This document shows, piece by piece, positions 24,905 to 32,152 of a DNA stretch of 64,000 nt (the first letter of the stretch is position 1; the number at the start of each line of letters is the position of its first letter). The stretch is from UBA1205 sp045534635 (GTDB taxonomy: Bacteria > Bacteroidota > Bacteroidia > Bacteroidales > WCHB1-69). Below the pieces are notes generated by a model, which worked only from the letters and a program-made list of their open reading frames with translations, was not told the origin of the DNA and ran no database searches. The stretch covers positions 186,001 through 250,000 of the forward strand of contig JAZSKB010000044.1 in NCBI GenBank assembly GCA_045534635.1. The letters are read 5' to 3'. Both the position numbers and the translations under genes were made by a program.

Positions 24905-26689
24905 ATGGGACGAGAAATAAAGTTTAGTTTAGTGTATCGAGATATGTGGCAATCTTCGGGAAAATATGTTCCGAGAGTTGACCAACTTAAACAAATAGCT
25001 CCTGTCATTGTGGACATGGGTTGTTTTGCAAGAATAGAAACCAATGGTGGAGCATTTGAACAAGTTAATTTACTTTATGGAGAAAATCCAAATGTTGCCG
25101 TTCGTGAATGGACAAAACCATTCAATCAAGCGGGAATTCAAACTCACATGTTGGAAAGAGCACTTAATGGTATTCGTATGTATCCTGTGCCTGCTGATGT
25201 ACGTAGATTAATGGCTAAAGTAAAAAAAGCCCAAGGTGTTGATATTATGCGTTCTTTCTGTGGATTGAACGACCTTCGTAATTTAGAACTTTCTGTTAAA
25301 TATGCAAAAGAAGCAGGAATGATTTCTCAAGCCGCTCTTAGTATTACCCACTCACCTATTCATACCATTGAATATTATATGGATATTGTTGACAAATTGG
25401 TTGAATATGGGGCAGACGAAATTTGTCTTAAGGATATGGCAGGTATTGGACGTCCTCAAACATTAGGATTGTTGGTAAAACAAATTAAAACAAAATATCC
25501 TCATATTGCTGTTCAATATCATGGACATTCTGGACCAGGATTTTCTGTAGCTTCTACTTTGGAAGTTGCCCGTGCTGGTGCTGATTATATCGATGTGGCT
25601 ATGGAACCGCTTTCTTGGGGTAAAGTTCACCCTGATGTTATCACTATTCAAGCGATGCTTAAAGATGCCGGATTTACTGTAGCGGACATTAATATGGAAG
25701 CATATATGGAAGCAAGAAGACTTACTCAGTCTTTTATGGACGATTTCCTCGGTGATTTTATCGACCCTACAAACAAAATTATGACATCTTTACTTGTGGG
25801 GTGTGGATTACCCGGTGGTATGATGGGCTCTATGATGGCTGACTTAAAAGGTATGCACGCTGCTATCAATGCTGCTTTGCGTAAACACAACAAACCAGAA
25901 GTTTCTTTGGATAATCTTGTTGTTCAACTTTTCCAAGAAGTTGAATATATTTGGCCTATGTTAGGAAATCCTCCTTTGGTAACTCCTTTCAGCCAATATG
26001 TTAAAAATATTGCTTTGATGAATATTTACGCTATGGCTAATGGAGAACCTCGTTTTTCTAAAATTGACAAAGATAGTTGGAATATGATTTTAGGTAAAAC
26101 AGGAAAATTACCAGGAACTCTTGCTCCTGAAATCGTGGAATTAGCAAAAGCTCAAAATATGGAATTCTACACAGATACTCCTCATAAAGTTGTTGAAGAC
26201 CAATTAGATGTATATCGTAAAGAAATGGCTGACAATGGTTGGGAACTTGGACAAGACGACGAAGAATTGTTTGAATTGGCTATGCACGACAGACAATATC
26301 GCGACTATAAATCGGGTGCTGCAAAAAAACGTTTTGAAGACGATTTGGCGAAAATCCGTGCCGAAAAAGAAGCCGCTGCTCACCCTGCTCCTGTTTCTAA
26401 AGATGCACAACAAGAAAGAATTTTGGCATATATCTCCGATAAATATCCTAATGCAACACCTATTTTGGCTCCTGTTACTGGCTCTATGCTTTGGGAAGCG
26501 GATATGACAGATAAGTCTATCGCTCCTCAACCCGGACAATCCTTCAAAAAAGGTGATTACTTTGCTACTATACAAGCATACTATGGTATGGAAGATGTTA
26601 TTATCCCTATTGACGGTGAACTTATTGATACTTGCGTAAAACAAGGAGCAAAAGTTGCTAAAGGTGATATTATCGGTTGGTTAAAATAA
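24905..26689 (+). CDS. Pyruvate carboxylase subunit B / oxaloacetate decarboxylase alpha-like protein with a lysine-less biotinyl domain
   Basis: A 594-residue carboxyltransferase-type protein. An N-terminal HMGL-like TIM barrel has the metal-site Arg-Asp (LVYRDMWQSSG), LKDMAGIG with the carboxyl-transfer lysine near residue 180, and HGHSGPG in place of the usual HTHDTSG metal motif. A PYC/OadA conserved domain follows (about 290-480). After a charged linker, the last ~70 residues form a biotinyl/lipoyl-like domain ending in DGELIDTCVKQGAKVAKGDIIGWL. The acceptor segment, normally AMKM, reads AYYGMED (about 558-564) with no lysine. The protein may therefore rely on a separate biotin carrier or act without biotin. 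The ATG at 24905 is preferred over an in-frame GTG/ATG at 24863 that overlaps the promoter. Confidence 0.8.
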   Translation: MGREIKFSLVYRDMWQSSGKYVPRVDQLKQIAPVIVDMGCFARIETNGGAFEQVNLLYGENPNVAVREWTKPFNQAGIQTHMLERALNGIRMYPVPADVRRLMAKVKKAQGVDIMRSFCGLNDLRNLELSVKYAKEAGMISQAALSITHSPIHTIEYYMDIVDKLVEYGADEICLKDMAGIGRPQTLGLLVKQIKTKYPHIAVQYHGHSGPGFSVASTLEVARAGADYIDVAMEPLSWGKVHPDVITIQAMLKDAGFTVADINMEAYMEARRLTQSFMDDFLGDFIDPTNKIMTSLLVGCGLPGGMMGSMMADLKGMHAAINAALRKHNKPEVSLDNLVVQLFQEVEYIWPMLGNPPLVTPFSQYVKNIALMNIYAMANGEPRFSKIDKDSWNMILGKTGKLPGTLAPEIVELAKAQNMEFYTDTPHKVVEDQLDVYRKEMADNGWELGQDDEELFELAMHDRQYRDYKSGAAKKRFEDDLAKIRAEKEAAAHPAPVSKDAQQERILAYISDKYPNATPILAPVTGSMLWEADMTDKSIAPQPGQSFKKGDYFATIQAYYGMEDVIIPIDGELIDTCVKQGAKVAKGDIIGWLK

Positions 26690-26710
26690 AAATAATTTAA
26701 TCTTCAACTA

Positions 26711-26752
26711 AAAAAACCAGCACCACCCAAAGGTGGTGCTGGTTTTTTTTAT
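26711..26752 (+). terminator. Terminator of the carboxyltransferase gene
   Basis: AACCAGCACCACC / GGTGGTGCTGGTT stem with a short loop and eight T, 22 nt after the stop. Confidence 0.9.
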
Positions 26753-26869
26753 ATATTTAATTTGGAATGTTATAAAAAGAAACTATTAATTAACAAATTA
26801 AGAATTATATTAACATTTTTTCTTAATAACTTTCTTAAATTTTTCAAGACATTTATATCTTAATTTTTA

Positions 26870-26877
26870 TACCTTTG
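26870..26877 (+). promoter_or_regulatory. -7 promoter box of the SIR2-like gene
   Basis: TACCTTTG, 19 nt before the ATG at 26897. Confidence 0.6.
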
Positions 26878-26896
26878 TAAATTAAATTTCTAATAT

Positions 26897-28162
26897 ATGA
26901 ATATTGAAAGTTTTTATAAATCAGATTTAACAAATAGTGATATTTGTCTTGATGGCAATTCAAAAAAAACATTAATTTGCAGAAAATCTATCGCGATTCT
27001 CTTAGGTTGTGGTTTTTCTAAACCTATGGGTTATCCAAGTGTTAAAGATATAAATGAGAGACTACCTGAACTTGATTATAGCAAGTACAATTTGGACAAT
27101 GCAAATAATTTGATTGGCCCATACCCAGAGATACCTAAAAATAACAAACTTTATAATCTTAATCAAAGATATTTTAATATCTTAAAAGGATTAATAGAAA
27201 AATATAAAAAAGCTTATACAGACTTTGATTATGAATTATTTTATGATTTTATAAACCCTCAAGAAAACAAAGATAAAAAAAAATATCATCAGATTCTTAA
27301 TGAATTAAAAGAAAATCCAAATGTTAATACAGAAGACTTATCGTCTATTATCTCACTTATTTACGAACAACTAATTATAGATATATTAAAAGACAAAGAT
27401 AAGAAACAATATTATGGGGATACTTATAGAAGTAACGGAATAGAAAAATATAATAATTTTCTTGAATTTCTATCTCAAGAAAGTGACAATTACATTGTAA
27501 ATGTACACACTTTGAATCACGATTTGTTGTTTGAATCATTCAATAATACAGAACATACAAACGGAAAAATTTCAGATGGATTTGACGAATTTGGTTCAAA
27601 GTTTTATGGGAATTTGGTTGTTGGTAACCATCAGTACAATTGCCATTTAGAAAGATATACAGGTAAATATAATAATGCTCCTATACGATTATTTAAACTC
27701 CACGGAAGTCTTGATTATGTGCCTTTTTATGAAATAGACCATTATTGGATGAAACCAAAAGAATGTATTAAAATTAAATATGGAATTGGTGCAGGCGATA
27801 TAATTAAAGAAGATAAATCAAGATATAAAAGACTACCTGGTAAAAATCATGCCAATTTCTTAATGGGTACAACTTTTAAAATACAGCATTATGATGCCCC
27901 TTGGTTCTATAAAAAAATTTTCAAAAAATTCAAGGCAAACCTAAAAAAAGCTGAAAAATTAATAATAATTGGATATGGATGTAAAGATGAAGAAATCAAC
28001 AAAATGATAATGGAGAATTTTGATTGGAAAAATAAACAATCATTTATAATAGACAAAGAGCCAAATGAGACTATTCAGAATTTTGGGAAGAGCATAAATG
28101 CTAAAATAGAAAAAACAGAGATTGAGAAAATAAATAAAAATCTATTATCTTCCAATTTTTAA
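26897..28162 (+). CDS. SIR2-like domain protein, probable anti-phage NAD-consuming effector
   Basis: A 421-residue protein with a divergent sirtuin fold. The glycine-rich NAD motif is LLGCGFSKPMGYPS (about 36-48, for GAGxS...GIPxF). The ribose-binding motif is TLNHD (205-209, for TxNxD), the catalytic His lies in KLHGS (268-271), and the distal Rossmann motif is IIGYGCKDEEIN (357-368). An insertion of about 140 residues between the first two motifs is helical and charged. SIR2-like domains of this class occur in defence proteins that deplete NAD on phage infection (Thoeris, DSR and Avs-type systems). No partner gene (TIR, Argonaute, NTPase) is adjacent, so it may work alone. It is very AT-rich, unlike the RhuM/HsdS remnant nearby. 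A ~285 bp repeat begins 30 nt after its stop. Role in defence is inference. Confidence 0.75.
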   Translation: MNIESFYKSDLTNSDICLDGNSKKTLICRKSIAILLGCGFSKPMGYPSVKDINERLPELDYSKYNLDNANNLIGPYPEIPKNNKLYNLNQRYFNILKGLIEKYKKAYTDFDYELFYDFINPQENKDKKKYHQILNELKENPNVNTEDLSSIISLIYEQLIIDILKDKDKKQYYGDTYRSNGIEKYNNFLEFLSQESDNYIVNVHTLNHDLLFESFNNTEHTNGKISDGFDEFGSKFYGNLVVGNHQYNCHLERYTGKYNNAPIRLFKLHGSLDYVPFYEIDHYWMKPKECIKIKYGIGAGDIIKEDKSRYKRLPGKNHANFLMGTTFKIQHYDAPWFYKKIFKKFKANLKKAEKLIIIGYGCKDEEINKMIMENFDWKNKQSFIIDKEPNETIQNFGKSINAKIEKTEIEKINKNLLSSNF

Positions 28163-28191
28163 TTTAAGTTAACATTTATTTGCCATTCTGC

Positions 28192-28476
28192 TGGATTTGC
28201 AATCCAGCAGAATGGAGTATGAGCATTTGTAATGCGAACACACGCAGTGTGTATGTTTTCGCTGTTTGAATCTATCAGAGACACCCGTTATTCATACGGA
28301 TTGGCAATACGGAAAAGTTATAATTAATATGCGGGATTATAAATCCTACGACTCAATTCAGGCGAATCGCAAATCCGCCTGAACAAGGTATATTTTTTTT
28401 ATATAAATTTCTATTTTAGAATTTTTTTGTTTATTCACTGTATTTTCGGTTGTCTTCGGCAAACTCAGACACCGAA
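28192..28476 (+). repeat. 285-bp multi-hairpin repeat, copy 1
   Basis: This non-coding segment recurs at 30345-30628 in the same orientation with only scattered differences. It contains several internal inverted repeats: CTGGATT/AATCCAG, ACACAC/GTGTGT, an AGGATTATAAATCCT-type stem, AGGCG..CGCCT, and a final stem TTCGGTTGTCT/AGACACCGAA. It lies just after the SIR2-like gene and just before the duplicated ksgA promoter. It resembles REP-like extragenic palindromic families dispersed in Bacteroidota, but I see no transposase in the window. Confidence 0.9.
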
Positions 28477-28505
28477 AAAAAATATAAAAGCAACAACGTT
28501 GCAAA

Positions 28506-28556
28506 AAAAATGTTATCTTTGCAAATATGAAACTTGTACGAGCCAAAAAAAATTTA
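28506..28556 (+). repeat. 51-bp duplication of the ksgA promoter and first codons, copy 1
   Basis: Identical to 32102-32152 at 50 of 51 positions (T28516 against C32112, inside the variable part of the -7 box). It carries the -7 box, the 5-nt spacer, the ATG and ten codons of ksgA, after which the sequences diverge abruptly. Confidence 0.95.
28514..28521 (+). promoter_or_regulatory. Duplicated ksgA-type promoter box
   Basis: TATCTTTG, five nucleotides before the ATG of the chimeric gene. It is the counterpart of TACCTTTG at 32110-32117. Confidence 0.65.
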
Positions 28557-28850
28557 ACCCACCAATATCATAACGAAAATGCTATTTTTGGGGAAGATGA
28601 AATTAACAATATTTTAGTCTATCCAAATCCTAACAAAGGTTGTTTTAATATTGATTTTGGGAATAATTCTGTTGCTGACTATTCGTTAATCATATTTAAT
28701 ATAGAGGACAAACAAATATTCTCATTAAATAAAATAAGTTCTTCTATTATAGAGATTAACATAGAAAATTACCCTAAAGGAAGTTATATTTTAAATTTAT
28801 TTAACAATAAATATATAACTGTTACCACTCATAAAATTATTATACAATAA
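28527..28850 (+). pseudogene. Chimeric ORF: KsgA N-terminus joined to a T9SS type A sorting domain
   Basis: A 107-codon open frame. Its first ten residues (MKLVRAKKNL) are those of KsgA, encoded by the 51-bp duplication. From about residue 28 it is a T9SS C-terminal sorting domain: ILVYPNPNKGCFNIDF, then YSLIIFNIEDKQIF, IENYPKGSYILNLF and a final THKIIIQ. The cargo protein and signal peptide that should precede such a domain are missing. The product would stay in the cytoplasm and is unlikely to be functional, though the frame is open and has a good promoter. I read it as the 3' remnant of a secreted-protein gene captured behind a copied ksgA start. The GT39 pseudogene begins 12 nt later. Confidence 0.8.
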
Positions 28851-28862
28851 GATATTTACACA

Positions 28863-30263
28863 ATGCAGAAGACTATTTATTTTTATATCGTTGTTTTAAC
28901 TATTTTTTTAGGAATATGTTCACCATTTTTATTTTCTTATGGAATGTTTTTAGATGGTACTACCTATGCGACTATTGCTCGAAATATGGCAATAGGAAAA
29001 GGTACTTTTTGGATGCCTTATTATACTGAAACTCTGTATTCTGCATTTTATGAACAGCCACCCCTTGCCTTGTGGTTGGAAAGCCTTTTTTTCAGAATAT
29101 TCGGAACAAGTATTTTTGTGGAACGTTTCTATTCTGTTCTAAGCATTACACTTGTTGGCTTTCTAATAGTAAAGATATGGAAAGAAATCACAGGAGAAAT
29201 AAAAACAGCATGGTTTCCCTTGCTATTATTTGTTCTTTTTCCTATCATTACGTGGACATCAACTAACAATATGCTTGAAAATACAATGAGTATTTTCATT
29301 TGTACTTCCGTATTATTTTACTTAAAATCCATCAGAAAGCAAACGGTTTATTTGACAGTCATTAGTGGATTATCATTGTTTTTGGGAACACTCAGCAAAG
29401 GCATTGTGGCTTTTTTCCCTTGGACATTTCCTTTCTTGTTATGACTATTTTTAAGAAAAATATCATTTAAACAGGTCATCAGAGATACAATTATACTTAT
29501 AGTGTGTACTATATCCCCTATTATTTTGCTGTATATTTCATCGGAAAATGCAAAACTTTTCTTTGACACATATATTTCAAATCAGTTGTTTTCATCTGTT
29601 ACTGGAATGAGAGAAACAATAGAAAGTCGCTTTTTTATCCTCCAAAAACTGTTGGAAAACACTATTATTACACTTGTTCTGACAATAGGATTGTTTATTG
29701 TACAAATAATAAAGAAAAAGACAGATTTAATGAAAAAAGAATTAAAAAACAGTCTTGTGTTTTTAACATTATCGCTTTGCGGAGTGCTGCCAATTATGCT
29801 AAGTTTAAAACAAAGCGGATATTATATTATTCCTACTTATCCATTTCTGGCAATTGCTTTTGCCCTTCCATTCCAAGCAATTATAAAAGAATGGCAGGAA
29901 AAAATAGATAGTTCTTCAAGAAATTTTATTGTATTTAAAATCGTCTCTTGTTTGGCACTTATATCAGTAATTTTGTTTTCCATATCTCAAAAAGGAAAAA
30001 TAAGCAGAGAGAAAAAAACATTGAAACTTGTTTTTGAATGCAATAAACATATCCCCTCAAATAGCGTAATAAGCATAGACAGAGAAACATATAGAGGATG
30101 GGAACTTCACGCCAATTTTGCGAGATATAAAAACATTTCACTTGACGAGAATGAAAAACATTTGTATTATTTACACAACAAACATTTGCCTATTCATGAT
30201 TTAGACAAAGAATATATTCATTTAACAGATATTGATAGTTATAGTCTTTATAAGAAAAAATAA
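28863..30263 (+). pseudogene. GT39-type glycosyltransferase interrupted by one in-frame TGA
   Basis: Two consecutive open stretches (28863-29444 and 29502-30263) lie in the same frame. They are separated only by a TGA at 29442-29444, and the frame reads on through it without a shift. Joined, they give about 466 residues of a multi-membrane-span ArnT/PMT-like glycosyltransferase. The N-terminal loop has the family's acidic motif (LDGTTYATIARNMAIGKGTFWMP), followed by EQPPLALWLESLFFRIFG. Late hydrophobic helices include a YYIIPTYPFLAIAFALPFQ segment and a small soluble C-terminus. Such enzymes move sugars from polyprenyl phosphate onto lipid A or proteins. One nonsense mutation would explain the break. 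Other genes here use TGG for Trp and remain intact under the standard code, so recoding is unlikely. Confidence 0.75.
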
Positions 30264-30285
30264 TTTTTTATGGCAGAAACGCAAA

Positions 30286-30322
30286 AAAAAGCATCTCTAA
30301 TATTTAGAGATGCTTTAAAAAA
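30286..30322 (+). terminator. Terminator after the GT39 pseudogene
   Basis: AAAGCATCTCTAA / TTAGAGATGCTTT stem with a 3-nt loop between A runs, 25 nt after the stop. It lacks a long T run, so strength is uncertain. Confidence 0.6.
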
Positions 30323-30344
30323 GATAGGCAACTAACCATTCTTT

Positions 30345-30628
30345 TGGATTTGCAATCCAGCAGAATGGAGTATGAGCATTTGTAATGCGAACACACGCAG
30401 TGTGTATGTTTTCGCTGTTTGAATCTATCAGAGACACCCGTTATTCATACGGATTGGACATACGAAAACGTTATTATTAATATGCAGGATTATAAATCCT
30501 GCGACTCCATGCAGGCAGATTGCAAATCCGCCTGAACAAGGTATTTTTTTTATACAAATTTCTATTTTAGAATTTTTTTTGTTTATTCACTGTATTTTCG
30601 GTTGTCTTCGGCAAACTCAGACACCGAA
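30345..30628 (+). repeat. 285-bp multi-hairpin repeat, copy 2
   Basis: Second copy of the element at 28192-28476, same orientation, 2153 bp apart start to start. The homology stops at ACACCGAA (30628). The next bases belong to a truncated hsdS fragment on the minus strand, so the repeat edge coincides with a recombination junction. Confidence 0.9.
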
Positions 30629-30916
30629 TATGTCACCCGAACAGATGCCATCAAACTCGGCATACGCCACCTTTCGCTGGTAGGCACGGCGGCGACCAAA
30701 AATGATGTCGCCTTTGTAGAAGCGTAACTTGGTGCCTTCCACATCACTTGGGTGCCCATGACGGCTCAAATGCAGGCAATCAGGGTCGATATGCTCTAAT
30801 CCCACATACACATCAAGGTCGGTCTGGCTCGGCTCAACACGCTCGGCTATGTTTTGAACCATCTCGTCAAACCTATATTTCTTCCAGTGGGTTTTATCTA
30901 TGTGTAGTTCGTTCAT
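30617..30916 (-). pseudogene. Truncated type I restriction specificity subunit (HsdS fragment)
   Basis: Only 99 codons remain of a gene usually about 400 codons long. The sequence (HWKKYRFDEMVQNIAERV, then YVGLEHIDPDCLHLSRHG, then LRFYKGDIIFGRRRAYQRK and ICSGDIFG) is the first half of an HsdS target-recognition domain. The frame stops within the end of the 285-bp repeat, so the last residue and the stop come from repeat sequence. It overlaps the rhuM stop by 4 nt, an intact operon junction. No hsdM or hsdR is present here. It is clearly more G+C-rich than its surroundings. Confidence 0.85.
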
Positions 30917-31941
30917 TGCTTCTTGCTTTTCGTGCTTTTCTTCACCAGTTTCGCTGTTTCTTTCACCGTTTCTAAATATGCCTCTTCCACGGGAGAGAGG
31001 GTGTTGTTTTGATATTTTCTGTATTCGGCGGTGGCTTTTTCCAAGGCTTGTGCATGGCTTACAGAACCGTTGCCTTCAAGCAAGGGACGGTTGCCGGAAG
31101 TGAGCACCGAATCCAATTGGTGAATGTAATCACTCATGTACATGGGCTTATGTTCAAGTGCGTTGATTTCAGCCAAATCGAAATAACCCGAAACAAGGTT
31201 GTTCAAAATCTTCAATTCGTTTTCGCTCAGATAGTTTTTGGCAATGCCAATGTCTTTCAGCGCGGGCAACTCACCCGAAAAGGTGGTCAGTCCCATAAAA
31301 GGCTTGTCGGCATCGGCACGCTCGTAGATGACTTCGGCAGCAGTATGACCATGGGCGGCATAGTGCAGTTTGTTCTGAACTACTTTGAAAAAATGGATGG
31401 ATTCATCACTCTTGGGATCATAATCCACACTGGTGGCGTACAGGTCAAGCACTTGGCGATACAGCACTTTTTCTGAGGAACGAATGTCACGGATGCGGTC
31501 GAGCAGTTCCTTCCAATAGTTGCCACCGCCGTTGCCTTTCAACCGCTCGTCATCCATCGTGAACCCCTTAATCATATACTCCTTCAACCGTTGCGTGGCC
31601 CAGATACGAAAACGGGTGGCAATGGCTGATTTGATGCGGTATCCAAGCGAAATAATCATGTCGAGATTGTAGTATGTCACATCGTAGTTTTTACCGTCGT
31701 CGGCAGTTGTTCGGAATTTCCGAACAACTGATTCTTCCACCAATTCCCCTTCGGCAAAAATGTGTTTAATATGCTCACTGATATTAGATTTGCTAGATTG
31801 ATACAGCAAAACCAACTGCTGTTGGTTGAGCCATACCGTATCATTGTCTAATTTCACATTGATTTTCGTAATGCCGTCCTCTGTCTGATAGATAATAATA
31901 TCGCTAATATTGTTAATATTGTCGTCCATAGCCACTTGCAA
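30913..31941 (-). CDS. RhuM-family protein (orphan, from a type I restriction locus)
   Basis: A 342-residue RhuM-type protein. The N-terminal region (VWLNQQQLVLLYQSSKSNISEHIKHIF, then VRKFRTTADDGKNYDVTYYNLDMIISLGYRI) is a winged-helix-like block that starts all members. The C-terminal half contains HGHTAAEVIYERADADKPFMGL and a Fic-like NxFDLAEINA-type segment (SGYFDLAEINA). RhuM proteins commonly sit within type I restriction-modification loci and their function is not known. The gene appears complete, with a minus-strand TAATTTTG promoter box at 31978-31985. The ATG at 31929 (MDDNINN) is an alternative start. G+C content is near 50%, far above the neighbours, which shows recent transfer. Confidence 0.85.
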   Translation of the reverse strand: MQVAMDDNINNISDIIIYQTEDGITKINVKLDNDTVWLNQQQLVLLYQSSKSNISEHIKHIFAEGELVEESVVRKFRTTADDGKNYDVTYYNLDMIISLGYRIKSAIATRFRIWATQRLKEYMIKGFTMDDERLKGNGGGNYWKELLDRIRDIRSSEKVLYRQVLDLYATSVDYDPKSDESIHFFKVVQNKLHYAAHGHTAAEVIYERADADKPFMGLTTFSGELPALKDIGIAKNYLSENELKILNNLVSGYFDLAEINALEHKPMYMSDYIHQLDSVLTSGNRPLLEGNGSVSHAQALEKATAEYRKYQNNTLSPVEEAYLETVKETAKLVKKSTKSKKQ

Positions 31942-31977
31942 TCAAATAAAAATTGTATTCATTTTAATTCTAAAGTG

Positions 31978-31985
31978 CAAAATTA
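31978..31985 (-). promoter_or_regulatory. -7 promoter box of rhuM
   Basis: The minus strand reads TAATTTTG, about 36 nt upstream of the ATG at 31941. It shows that the donor used the same Bacteroidota promoter type. Confidence 0.5.
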
Positions 31986-32101
31986 TAAAAAATATAAATA
32001 CGATGTATAAAAGAAAAAGATTTTCTTTGTTTGTTATTTTGTTTTTTATTTCATTATCAAAAAGTTATATTGTTTAATAACATCATACGTTCTTTACAAA
32101 T

Positions 32102-32152
32102 AAAAATGTTACCTTTGCAAATATGAAACTTGTACGAGCCAAAAAAAATTTA
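32102..32152 (+). repeat. 51-bp duplication of the ksgA promoter and first codons, copy 2 (native gene)
   Basis: Matches 28506-28556 at 50 of 51 positions. This copy continues into the full ksgA gene. Confidence 0.95.
32110..32117 (+). promoter_or_regulatory. -7 promoter box of ksgA, 5 nt before the start codon
   Basis: TACCTTTG is followed by CAAAT and the ATG at 32123, predicting a leaderless or nearly leaderless ksgA mRNA. Confidence 0.65.

Noticed and set aside
29442..29444. TGA as a recoded tryptophan codon
   Set aside because: Other genes in the window encode Trp with TGG and remain full length under the standard code, and no suppressor tRNA is seen, so a single nonsense mutation is simpler.
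28192..30628. The two 285-bp repeats as ends of a composite transposon
   Set aside because: There is no transposase gene, no terminal inverted repeats and no short target duplication; the copies are not coding.
30748..31476. Plus-strand open frames opposite rhuM and hsdS
   Set aside because: They are antisense shadows that arise from the higher G+C of this block; the minus-strand frames match known families.
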